NCBI RefSeq assembly: GCF_004027225.2
Contig: NC_044291.2
Location: 12,012,707 to 12,076,706 of the forward strand
Reading direction: 5' to 3'
Source of the DNA: Strigops habroptila
Taxonomy: Eukaryota > Chordata > Aves > Psittaciformes > Psittacidae
DNA: 64,000 nucleotides
Both the position numbers and the translations under genes were made by a program. Under the pieces are notes generated by a model. The model did not search any database and was not told where the DNA came from. It worked only from the letters and a program-made list of their open reading frames with translations. Below, piece by piece: positions 43,718 to 55,300 of this stretch (positions are counted from its first letter, which is position 1; each line of letters starts with the position of its first letter).

Positions 43718-44414
43718 TTAGTGCAGGTGTTGTAAGGGGAGAGAAAGGTGACTGAACATTCCTCCAGCTGTGTGATCCCTTGCCCCTGAGCCCCATGGCC
43801 CCTGCTCCTGCCCCTCCCACCATGCTATCAACTACCCCTGAACCAACTCCTGGCAGTCTGGGTGGTAGCCCAGCATCTTATGGCAAGACCTGACAGTAAC
43901 CATGGCATCCACACTTGCGTTACTCCACAAGCCCCAATTGCACCTGAGAGGTGTCTGGCAGATGTCCCTGAATGGCTGCCAGCAGCACAGGGGAGGGAAA
44001 TAGGGTATTGGGCATCTGGAATCCTCCTCTGCTTAGAGTGATGATCAAGGGCTGGAGATGGAAAACACTCAACACCCACACCCCCTGGGGTGCACCCCAC
44101 TCAGCATGGAGCAATGAAGCAATTGCCACATACCACACTGCCCCTGCCTCACACTGGGCAAATGACACTGCCCAGGGTCACCAGGATGGTGATGTCTGGA
44201 CCAGTGGTGCCGTGAAAGAAACCACTCTGGAAAGGCAGGGATAGTTGCAGGGGAGGTGGGGGGCAGAAGGAAGAGGGGACGGTGCCCCTGGGGAGGCACT
44301 TCCCTAAACCAGGAGTCTCTAAGCAGCGCTCCCGTGGGAAACCCCTGCCATGGGGCTGCCATGAAAGAGAGGGACTCTCTGGCCGTGAGGCTGTTCCCCT
44401 GGGACTGCCCCCAC
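43718..44414. other. Palindrome spacer, about 0.7 kb
   Basis: Non-repeated sequence between the arms. It contains no recognisable gene and no element I can name. The two secreted-peptide genes are transcribed away from it, so it may hold shared upstream sequence; no specific motif supports that. Confidence 0.7.
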
Positions 44415-44619
44415 CTCTGGGCTCCAGCCTGTCCTGAGGGAGCCCCAGTGAGTGTGCGGGGTGCCCTGGACCTGCTCCTCCCTGATGCCCCCAGCGCTGC
44501 CCTCCTCAGCAGGCTCTGCCAGGCTTGCTTAACCTCTCCAGGTTCCCCCTCACCCCCCATCAGGCATTCTCATGAAGCACTAACCTTGCAGAACATGTTG
44601 GAAGCACCAACATATTCTT

Positions 44620-44815
44620 GCTGACAGGTTCCTGCGCCACTGGCCCTGGGCAAACACAGCTTATCAGCCACACACATACAGAGGAGGGATGACAAGAACA
44701 AACATCCCTCCTGTTGCCATGGGAGCTCTGTTGTCCCCACAATTAGCTCCAAGTGGCTGCCTGAGGGCAAGCACCCACTTCACTGTGTCCCTCCGGACGG
44801 CCACATCCTGCTCAG
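44620..44815 (+). promoter_or_regulatory. Conserved upstream block of right-arm peptide gene
   Basis: Mirror of 43316-43510 with the same conserved words in reverse complement. It precedes the plus-strand peptide gene at 45902. Confidence 0.4.
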
Positions 44816-45901
44816 GGACAGAGCTGGCCTGGCCAAGGATGAGGGCATTGAAGGGACATCTCCTGGGCATGAGGGCCTTGGGTGGGCCGTGTCCAAGTCC
44901 CATCCAGGGACGTGGCTGGAGCCAGACCCTTGTTGGGGATGCCTTGCTGGCATCACTGGGACCCACCATCTGGGGGCAGCTCTGCAGAGTGGGACTCCAG
45001 TGATCTGGGTGGGCATGGTGGCCCCAGGCAGTGGCAGGGTGATGGCCAGGGCAGGGGATATTCTGCTCTGTCCTCTGCACTGGGAAGGCCATGGCTGGGG
45101 ACTGGACCAGACTGGGGCCTGCAGTGCATGGGAAATGGGGTGGGCTGGAGCTGGGCACTGTGACCACCCCAGCACTTCCTTCAAGCCGAACCCTCATCTT
45201 CCAGTGCCCAGCATTCACCAGTGCTCCCCATTGCCTCCAGTGACTGAAGATCCCAGTCACCCACCAGTACCCCCACTGCCAACACCCCGCAGCTGTCCTC
45301 CCACCTCCTGGTGTTCCCTAATCCTGGGGTCCTTGATGCCCCAAGAAGAGGGGTCATTCCCAGCCCCCTGTTTACCCAAGGGATGGAGAGGGGGCAGGGA
45401 CAGTTCTGCCTCAGAGACCCCTGGTCTGAGGCTGGCATCATCCCTGGGGGAGTCCTGGGGCGAAAGACAGTCCGGGGAGGCAGGCGGTACTGGGAGATGG
45501 CAGTGCTGGGAGGTGAGGGGCACTGGGAGATGGGGGGATCTGGCTTTGGGGGGCTGTTGGGGGATGGTTTTGTGTTGGAGCAGTGGGCAGTCACCAAAGG
45601 ATGTCTGGCTGTCAGGGGTCCTTTGTCTGTTGCCCTTCACCACCCCCAGATGCCTGGGCCCTTGCATGTCCAGCTGCCCCGTGCAGGAAGCTGGCCGGAT
45701 GCCGGGAAAGGTGGCTGAAGCCATGCTGGAGGTGGGGGTGACTCTGTGCCGAGGCCAGGCTTGTTGCCAGGGCTGGTGTCTCTGCCAAGTCTGGCTTTGC
45801 CCTGGGGGCTCTTGGGGAGGGCAAGGAGGAGTCCTGGGAGGGATAAATCTGCCTCTCACCTTCTCCAGCTTCACCCAGGACTCACCACACCGCAGAGAAA
45901 C

Positions 45902-47630
45902 ATGAAGTCGCAGTGCTCAGCATGGCCCTGCTCTTCACCATCCTGCTGTGCACCCCAGCAGATGCTAAGGTGAGTCCCCAATGCCCCGTGGAGGGGCTCA
46001 CGGCTGGGAACAGGTGTTGGCTGCAAGACATCAGCTCTCCTGCAGAATGAAATCATAGTGGTGGGCATGAAACCCCTTGAGTCGGCTTCTCCCTTTCCCA
46101 AGCAAGGGGCCCCTCCAGGCCTCCCTGCACCTCCAGCCCCAGGCAATGCAGCTTTCTGCCTTCCACAGTTCTGCCTGTTCCCACGCTTCCCCGCAGTATA
46201 GCTCCCGATACCCAGAGCCCAGCTTCTCCACTGAATGGCCGGACCTATCTCCTGCCTAGGAGGGCCCCCACCAGCTTCTTGTCTCGATGCCCTCACACCC
46301 CTCCTTTTTGGGCCCCCTCATCCCATCCTTTTGGTCCCCTCAGACATCTCCTCCCTGGGATCTCCTCTGTGTCCTACCTAGGGTCCCCAAATGCCCTCCC
46401 TTTGATCGTTCCCAGTGCCTTCCGGGACATTTCCCCACTCAGCCCTTTGCCTTTCATCTTGTCCACTGCGGTAGTGTCCCCAAAACCCCTTCCTTGAACC
46501 CCAACTCCCAAACACTCTCCCAATCCCCTCACTTTGGTCCTCTGCAGTCCTCGTCCTTCTGCCCCTACCATCCACCATGCTTGAAGTCCCCGTATCCCCT
46601 CCACTTGAATTCCTATACCCCGCATTAACATCCCATGCAGTCCTGTCCCTTCAATGCCACCAGTCCAGTTAATTTACGCCAGTGCCCTATCTTTGGGTCC
46701 CAGTCACCCCATCCCCTTTGGAGACCCCTAATTCCCCAGGCTGTCCTTACCTCCGTCCCCACCCCTGGTCACTGCATGAACAGGTTTCCCAGGTGAAACT
46801 TGGAGCAATGGGGCTGGGGGAGCAGAAGAGATCTTCCTGCTCAGACCAGGGGGAAGCCATGGGCCTGGGGAGGCTGGGGACACCTGTGCCTCACACACAG
46901 CCCCACCAAGGTCCAATCCAGACAAGCTCTTTGCTCTCTTTCCCAGGCAGTCTTAGAAGAAAGCGGAGATTATAGCCTGGACGTAAGTACTGGGGTGGGC
47001 TTGGAGGGCATCCAGTCTGGGGAACTGGAGGGCAGTTTGCTCCTCCCGTCCCTTGCTGGTCCCTTGCTGGTACTGGGGACATCCCAGTGACCAGTGAGGT
47101 TTCGTGGTCTCTCTACAGGGGGAACTCAAAATAGAGGAAGGAAAGAAGCCTGAGGTAGGTATCATGAGTTCTACTGTCCCCAGATGCTCCCCTCTCATGG
47201 CCACAACACTCCAGGACATCCCAGTGTGTCCCAGCGCACCCCAGTGCACCCCACTACAACCCTCGAGAGCATCCCCACACCCCAGTGTTTTTCCAGGGAG
47301 GCCCCCTTCCCCAGGGTCCCCCTTGCATTCCCATCCATCCCATTACAACCCAGAGCACTCCAGGATACCCCAGTGCACGGCCATGCACCCAGGTGGGCCC
47401 CTTCCCCAGGACCCCCATTGCTTTCTGTGTACCGCCATGCAAATTCATGTACCCCACTTCTCCCTGAAAGCACCTTCTCCAAGGACCCCATTGCTCACTG
47501 CTTTTCCCTGCCTCCTAGTACACCCCAGTGCACCCAAGCATGTCCCTAACCCTCCCTTTCTCCTCAGGTTCCTCTCCAGGTGCTGGAGCTTGTCCGCCAG
47601 AAACGCCTGGCTGTAGGTCTTCATGCCTAG
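45902..47630 (+). pseudogene. Secreted-peptide gene, right-arm copy with a frameshift
   Basis: Exons 45902-45969, 46947-46982, 47119-47154 and 47568-47630 mirror the left-arm gene, with intact splice sites in exons 2-4 and the same TAG-at-donor arrangement. Exon 1 has lost one G just after the ATG AAG (AAGTC versus AAGGTC in the left arm), which destroys the signal peptide frame. Since this is a two-base homopolymer reduced to one, the copy may be intact in reality. If real, only the left-arm copy of this pair can make the peptide. Confidence 0.6.
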
Positions 47631-48010
47631 GTGAGCGGCATCATGGCATTTCTGGCCCCACAAGGGATTCTGAGAGCCAGGAAATCCCCGAGCCCTCAGG
47701 GGTGGCCAGAGCTTGGGTATGGGAGAGGGAAACAAAGGGGACTGTCCATGATCCATGTCCCAGGGCAAGCTGGACAGAGCTGCCTTTCCTTGCACTCAGT
47801 GGGGCTCGGCAGGCCCAGAGGATCACCGTGCAGGCCAGGCAAGGGCCCTGGTGCCATACAGACCCCCAGGATCACCGTGAGGGCTGGGCAGGGCTCTGGG
47901 AGCTTTCAAGGCATCCTGGGGTAAGGGACTCTGGGTGCCATATGGATCTCACAAGAGCCAAGCCCCATCCCAGGCATATTGGGGTCTCCAATTCCCTTCT
48001 CCTTCCCCAG

Positions 48011-48194
48011 GTCTCTGCAGAGACAGACAGTGGGGACAAGGCCCCTCTCATGTCCCAGAGGATACTGCCGCGGGGGGGGTGGTGGTGTCTCATTTTGATC
48101 TCTGTCTTTCAGGACCAGAAGTGGTGGTGACACCCTTATCGTGTCCCTCTCCAGCGGCATGAGGAGATAGTCATCCCTGGAGGACCCCGCCTGA
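48011..48194 (+). other. Exons 5-6 of right-arm peptide gene
   Basis: Mirror of 39942-40124. It carries compensating-looking 1-nt changes in C runs relative to the left arm (TCCCTCTCC versus TCCCTCCTCC, and ATCCCTGG versus ATCCTGG), so the open frame of exon 6 is disturbed here. Confidence 0.4.
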
Positions 48195-48232
48195 TCCCCT
48201 GGGAGCCCTGGGCCATTTCCCTCTCATGATCC

Positions 48233-48238
48233 ATTAAA
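48233..48238 (+). terminator. Polyadenylation signal ATTAAA, right-arm peptide gene
   Basis: ATTAAA about 40 bases after the exon 6 stop position. Mirror of 39899-39904. Confidence 0.6.
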
Positions 48239-48460
48239 TCCCTTTAGCAGAGCTGCACTCTGTGTGTCTGTGTGTCTGTGTCTGTGTCCCCCCTCCTCTG
48301 CCAGCGCCCGCATGCCTGGATCCTCTCTGGCTGCACCACCACAATGAGCAGAGTGGCTGAGGGAGCGTGGGCGCCTGGGGTGTCTCTGTAAAGGAGATTC
48401 CCTTCCCACACACCATGTGCCCCAGATAAGGGCAGACGAGGGCAAACTGGAGTGTCCCTC

Positions 48461-49049
48461 TGTCCTGGTTTAAACCCAGCTGGTAACTCAGCACCAGGCA
48501 GCCGCTCGCTCAGCCCCCGCGTGCGATGGGGAGGAGAATCGGAAGAGCGTAAAACCTGTGGGTGGAGATAAGAACAGTTAAATAATTGAAATTGAGTAAA
48601 ATACAGTGATAATATAAATAATACTAATAATAACAGTAATGATAATAATAGGGAGCAACAGAAAAAGAGAATGAAAATCCAGAAAACACAAGTGTTGCCC
48701 AATACAATTGCTCAGCACCCACTGACCAATACCCAGCCTGACCCAGCAGTGATTGGCCCTTTCTGTCCAACTCCCCCCAGCTTCTATACTGGGCATGACG
48801 TGCTGTGGTATGGAATACCTCTGTGTCTAGTTCAGGTCAGGTGTCCTGTCTCTGCTTCCTCCTGGCTTCTTGTGCCCCTCCTCACTGGCAGAGCATGAGA
48901 GACTGAAAAGTCCTTGATCAGGGCAAGTGCTACTGAGGAACAACTAAACCATCGGTGTGTTACCAGCATTGTTCTCAGACTAAAGCCAAAACACAGCACT
49001 GCACCAGCCACAGGGAAGAGAATTAACTCTATCCCAGCCAAAACCAGCA
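48461..49049 (+). mobile_element. ERVL-like solo LTR, right arm
   Basis: Mirror of 39090-39675: TGTCCTGGTTTAAACCC ... AACCAGCA, 589 bp. Confidence 0.75.
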
Positions 49050-49550
49050 CTACTGCCCAGGAAAGGTAAGGCAGCCTGCCCACCCCTCCTCCTCTGCTTT
49101 GCAACTACCAGCCCTTGAGAATCTCCACCTTCTGACGGGGCTTCTGAGAACACACGACCACCTTACCGGAGTGGGCAGCCACAGGACAGCAGGCCTGCTC
49201 CCCTGCCTTGGCCCAAAGCTGAGCGGAGGGAGGCCAAAGAACACATCTTTGCCTTTCACTAGCTCAGCTATTCAATGCTGACGTGCGCTCACACATCACA
49301 AGCTGTTTAGAAGGCATAAGCAGACCCTGGATCAGACGTTTCTCACGCACTGGGGATCAGCTGGCAGAGCAGGGGCACCCAGCAATGTCTGGCTGGAGCT
49401 AGGAGGGCTCAGGACTTAGAACCAATTCCAGTGCCAGCTCAGCTCCAGCCATGAGCTTGCCCTGCCACATGATGTCTCTGATGTCACTCCAGTTTGCATC
49501 AGAGACAAGATCTTTCCTTTGGGAGGCCTTCTAAAACCCCTTGAGGGACG

Positions 49551-49882
49551 TATTTTACCTGCCCCTTAGCTCTGTCTCTCTTGCCTTTACCTTCCTCCTC
49601 AAAAAGGGGAGAAATGTCAATCAGTGACAGCAGCAGACCATTAACAATGTCCTGATTACACAGGATGTTTCCATCAAGCGTGCCACTGGGACAGGGGGAC
49701 TTTAGCTAAAGGTTCCCAGGCATGCACACAGCAACACACAGCAAACGTCAAATGCACGTACAGCAACTCGTTATGCCAGACGCCTGCACTGCAGACAAGT
49801 CTTCTGGAGAACGAGGCACTATGGGCACCTTGTTTTCCTCTCTTTTCCCCTTCCAGGTGACGCTGATTAAGCCACAGGCACC
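49551..49882 (-). repeat. Right-arm mirror of the 38243-38574 block
   Basis: Reverse-complement copy. With 27511-27842 it makes three copies of this sequence in the window. Confidence 0.8.
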
Positions 49883-50994
49883 TGCTCCCTCTTTTGGACT
49901 CCGACATTCCCTCTACACGGCTCCTCTACTACCTCCAATATGAGTCTAATGAAAAACACTCCCCAAAAGCTGGTCTCTTCCCTTCAGCCACGGGGAGAGG
50001 GGGTGTGCGTGGCTGAGGATGATCAGCTCTCTCCATTCCATGGCTGTGCCTCAGCCAAAACCCTGCAAGGTGAGGGCAAAGGGAGAGGAACAAGCAAGGC
50101 ACAGAGCTCTGACAGCATCGTGTCACTTGACTGGAGATAAACACTGCCTTGTGAACGCAGCCCAGCCCTTCCCTACACACTCTCTCCCAGGGCTGTGTCC
50201 CCCGCAGGAACAGGCTTGCCTCCAAGGACACAGCCCATCTAAGCACTCCCCTTTGCAGTGCACGTGTCTAGCTTCTCTGAAGGGTGTAGCCAGAAACACA
50301 GATGCTCTGCATGACCATTGCCATGGGTTAAATACCACAGACAAGTCCCCCAAAACACCAACAGTTAAGGAGAGAGAATCACAAGTTCCAGCCTGAAAGA
50401 ATCATCGAATCTTAGAAGGCAGGGACCTCTTTGAATAGGAGCCTGGAGATGTTACGGGATGTGCTCTGCTGACCAAGCTTGTGTTCAGTGCTGGGGGGAT
50501 CCAGAGAGCCAAGGCCGAGTGGGAGGAGGGCTCAGGACTCACCATGCTCCCCTGGGACAAACCCTGTCTCAAAGGGGCTCCCAGAGCTGCCCTGGGACAG
50601 CACCTTCCCTCAACCCTCAGGTATCACGCAGCATGCAGGAGCACAGAGAGAGGGGCTGTCCCTGGCTTGGACAGGAAGAACTGGTGAGAGGAAGCTCCTG
50701 TCTTGGGCCCAGGACCTTGCTGCTCTCCTCACACAGACCCCAGCACAGGGGGTCAGCCATGGGTGGGGGAGTGAGGGAAAAAAGCCTGGCAGATGTGCCC
50801 CATGGAGGGGACCCACTGAATGTGGGCAACTGAACCTTGCCTGCTTCTCCCGTGCTGAGCTGTAACTGATCTCCTCATACACAGCCTCAGGGAAGGGCTC
50901 CAAGCTCTCCCAGAGCTTCTGGACAGTGGCAGAACTGTCCCAGGACAGGCAGAGAGGGGACAGGATTCCACTCTTCTCACCCGGCTTTGGTCCC

Positions 50995-51508
50995 CTGGGC
51001 ATTGCCTTGGCAGAGGGGAGTGACAACGTCCCGCAGTGTGCAGCAGAGAACTGGGAAACCCTCTGGCCCAGGCAGCTGCTGCCATGTGGACACAAGCTCT
51101 GCTGCCCAGGGGGATCCCGTCGAGCAGGGGTTGGCAGATGGACACGTAGCGGTTGTAGGACATGACGGTGAGAAGATAAAACTTGGCTGTGATTGAGGAG
51201 AGAAAGAAAAAGACCTGGGCAGTGCATCCCAGGAAGGAAATGGCCCTGGTGTTCCAGAGGGAATTGGCAATCGCTTTAGTGACAGTGGTGGACATGGAGC
51301 CCAGCTCCAGCAGGCGGAGGCTGAGGAGGAAGAAGTACATGGGGGTGTGAAGGCGTTGGTTGCAGGCTGTGGTGGTGATGATGAGTCCATTGTCCAGGAG
51401 CGCAGCCAGGTAGATGCCGAGGAAGAGCCAGAAGCTCAGGAGCTGCAGCTCCCACGTGTCTGCAAATGCCAGGAGGAGCGACTGGGTGATAGAGCTGCCA
51501 CTGGACAT
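50995..51508 (-). pseudogene. OR14-like olfactory receptor fragment, right arm
   Basis: Minus strand from the ATG at 51508. One continuous frame covers TM1-TM4 of an avian OR14-type receptor: LFLGIYLAALLDNGLIIT (usual GN replaced by DN), LHTPMYFFLLSLRLLELG, then MSYNRYVSICQPL (usual DRY replaced by NRY) and SRACVHMAAAAWARGF. Receptor homology then ends at the QGNAQ position, as in the left arm, and TM5-TM7 are absent. The frame is better preserved than in the left arm, but the receptor is truncated and non-functional. Confidence 0.8.
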
Positions 51509-52310
51509 TTGCTTCATCTTGTTACGGGGGGCTTCCCAAGAGGGAAAAGACAGTGACGATTTAGGGGAGAATTCTCTGAGCAAAACCTAATGCATTTCTC
51601 ACAGAAACCCCCTGAAACTGCCTCTTCTCTGGTTTTAGGAAGACTTTCGGCAGGCCCCTTCCATGAGCTCTGGTTGGTGCAGGCTGAGGGTGTCACTGGG
51701 AGGAGAGGGCTCTGCTGGGGGCTCTGGCAGAGCCAGTCCTGCCCTCCAGCAGTAGGGATATAGGAACATGGTGGGGGGGGTGGTGTCAGATGAAATTCAC
51801 ACATGATATCAAAGAGCTTTTCAGAAGATCTCATCTGTCCATCAGCCTTGGTCTCAGCTGCCCTGTGCTGGCTCTTTCAGCAGGAAGATGACTTCACCCA
51901 GATTGTTCTGACACACAGCCCCTGGGGTGCAGGGACCCTGCTTGGAAGGACAGCCCTGGCTGCACACCTGGCTGCACAACCCTGAAACCATCCCCGGGAG
52001 AAGGCAGCCATCACACACACCCCTCTGATGGTGCAGTGGGGAATCTGATGCTCCTCCAGCCCCACTACTGGGAAATTAAAAGGGGGAGCTCACAAGCCCC
52101 TGGCAGCCCCAAGGATTGTTGGTCGACCCACATCCCCTGCCTGCAGGCTGCCCTGTAGCCATGTCAGTGGGCACTCCTGCCCTCCCCCGATGGACCTTCC
52201 TGCACACTGGACTTTGGAGACAGATCTTCTACACCACTCCGATCTGACAAAGCATTTATCCCTCCTCCCCTCTTCCTCTTTTTTGTTTATGTTCTTTTTC
52301 TCCTCTGATC

Positions 52311-55300
52311 TCAGTTGAGGCTTTCTGGTTTTGCCATCTTCCCATGAACCTGCACTCGATAAATGCAGGTGTAGGCTCTGTTTCCCCAGTTGCTCTTCAC
52401 AATAAGTTTGATGTGTGAAAAGGCTCTGTGTGCGTCCTGTGAAGAGAGCAACAGGGAAACTGAGGCGTTAAGCGTGACAGTGCAATCGATGTTTCTTCCC
52501 CTGCCAGCCCTGTTCCTGCTCAGGCACAAGCTTCCAGAAGTGGGTGGGAGTGGCTGGAGGCATCTGAGGCTCACCGCTGGTACCGGGGCTCCTGCAGAGA
52601 CTGGAGGCACGGGAAGGGGGAAGGCACCTGGCACCCCCTGCAACCTGGCCTGCTGGGGACTGCGCCTCCCTTCCCATTGTCCCTTTCCCTCTGCAGCTCG
52701 CTCTGTGCTGACAGAGAGGCCGGGGAGGTCCTCCTGTGCGTGGGGCAGTTGGTGTGAATCCCCACTAAGCTCCCACTATCCGCTCTGCCTGCCTTCCTCC
52801 TGGCAGGTGTGAGGGCACCAGGAGAAAAGAGGCGTGCTGTGCTGGGAGGAGAGGACACTGTCCAGCCTGCCAGCAGGCCACAGGGTGGAGCGACAGTGCT
52901 GCCTGGCAGATTTCCCCACCAGGCATCCCTGTTTCTCCTGCTGCAAAGATGTTGCTTTGATGGAGCGGCCACGTGTGCAGCTGGCTCTGCTGAAGGCAGC
53001 AGCTGCAACCAGGGGTCTCTCGGGACTTAAGCTCACACAGGCATGACCCTGCCCCTGCAAACCTGTTGCTGCTACCACCACCGCATGCTACTCAGTCCTC
53101 CCAACTCCACCAGGTCTCCTCCGCAGCAGCCCGGGCCCCTGTGCCACGGGAGAGAGCATTCACGCTCTTCCTGTCACAGACTTGCAGGCGCTCCTGGTTT
53201 TCTCCTGGGCATCTTGCCCCCATGCATGGACCGTACCTTTAGAGGGAAGGTTTGAATGGCCTCTTTTGCCACGTTGTACATGAACGTCCCAAGGAGAGTT
53301 TCCTCTTCTCTGTCTGCATCCACTCCCTCAAGGGCAAAGCACAAGGAGGAAGGAGAGAAGCTCAGACTCGTCGCAGCAAAGAGGGAACATATGTGCTGGA
53401 TCAGCCCTGTTATGTGTCCAGCCTCTCCTGGGGCTCTAGCAGTAGTTAAGTGCTGTCTCCACCTCGTGTTTTACTCAAGAACCCTGAGGTGCTCTCACCA
53501 GAATGAGTCTTGAGAGGGATGGAACCTCTAGACCCCCTGAAGTATCCTGCAAGGGCACTGCTAGGCTTAGGAGAAAACAGGACATGAACCTCCAAGAATG
53601 CACAAAGCAAGCAAGTCCCAGTCACAGCTTTCCTCCAGGGCCACATGCCAGCCAAAAGCACCCAGCAGAGACTTACGAACACAGTGATGTCTCGGGGCGC
53701 GCTGATGACGGTCCCAGATGGAGAGACTTCTTTGTAGATGTGCTGCACACTGACAGCAGTCAGATGGACTCGTGCTGGCAACCTGATGACCACCTGGCCC
53801 TGGTGCCCTTGTAAAGGCCAGCAGTTTTCTGGGGAAACATCCGGCTGCAACCAGAATGTGAGAGTAATGAAATGTGAGCCCATGTTCAGTCCAACACAGC
53901 TGCTCATGTAGCTTGAAGCACAGGCACTGGTGTGTCTGTGGGGTCTATTCCAGCTTGAAAATGAGGCATGTGTGAGGAAATGGACAGAAGCAGCAGCCTC
54001 TCAGTATTATGGAAAGAGGAGTATACCTGTTACTAAGCCATCCTAGTCAGGGCCTTACAGATACACCTCTCTGCCCAGTGGCTCTGCAGAGGACCTCCTG
54101 CCTCCCACTTCAAAAAGGTACTGTTAGGGGTAAGTGTGGAAATGTGGTCACCAGGGAGAAAGTCTTTCACCCAGCTGTGACAGAGGACTGTGGGCAAGAT
54201 GCAGCAGTTGAGCTCTGTTCCCCTCCTGAGGGGAACCACTGCTTTCTAGCAAGTCCAGCCCTGAGTTTGAGCTTTGGTTTCAGGCACCAGGCCAACACTG
54301 TGGGCTTGAGCATAACCACTGGCCTGAGAGGACAGCCCCTAAGGTCAGTCCCCAACTTCACAGGAAGGAAACATGCACTGATGATTTCTGCTACAATACC
54401 TGCAAAATTGTATCAGGAGGGTTGGGAGCGCGGAAGAACCATAAAACCCTGCAGACCCAATTCTCTTTGCAGTCATACGTCTTGGAAGTTCTCTGCATGT
54501 CAATGGTGGCACCTGTAAGGAAGGGAGAGCAGGTGACTGCAAGAGGTCACAGACTAGGAGGACCCTGTGCTCAGACACTATTTCTGATGCCGCTGGCCAG
54601 CTCCATGTCTGTCAGTCCTCTCCTCACCTCCATGCTGGTGGGGGTACCTAGCTGCACAGGACAACGGCACCCATATGCCTGGTGTCTGCTCCTCTCAGCG
54701 CCACAAGGAGAAGGTCTGAGGGTGCGGGTGAATGACAGCAGACCAAAGCTGAGGGCTTGCTATGGGGGCAGTATAGGATGACGCAGCCATTCCCTTTCCA
54801 AATGCATTGTTGAGGAAGGGAGCCCCTCCATCAGCCCTGGATGTGTGTGGGGCAGTGCCAGAGGCACCCACACAGAGGTGGGACCGGGAGGGAATCCAAG
54901 AGAGCCACTGCCACAGCCTTGCTCTCGGACCTCATGAAGGTCCTCTGCTTTCAGTTCCCCCACTTTGGAGAGCAGCGCCTGGAGGACAGCCTCCTCTGGG
55001 GAGTGCTACAGACAAGTGCATGGCAAGGAGAATGGGCTGCTGTGTCCATACCAGAACTTTTCAGGGCCCAGTCAGATCTCCCGACGTAGACTTCCGAAGC
55101 CAGCTCCAGCGCTGCCTGATTCATCTCCTGTCTCTCCTGGGAAAGACACAAGCAAGCACAGAAAATGAGCACATCTGCAGGCAGTTCAGCATGGCTACCA
55201 GCACCAAGAGAGGCAAAGGGTCAGTGTCAGAAACACAAGGCAAGCCTTGTCCAATGAGCTGAGAGACTGCAGCTGACGTGAGCCACAAGCACAGTACCTA

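Noticed and set aside
44889-45905. Long plus-strand open frame in the right arm upstream of the peptide gene
   Set aside because: Trp/Gly/Ser-rich translation without family features; it is 5' flank of the peptide gene, and the left-arm mirror frame differs in length because of 1-nt indels.
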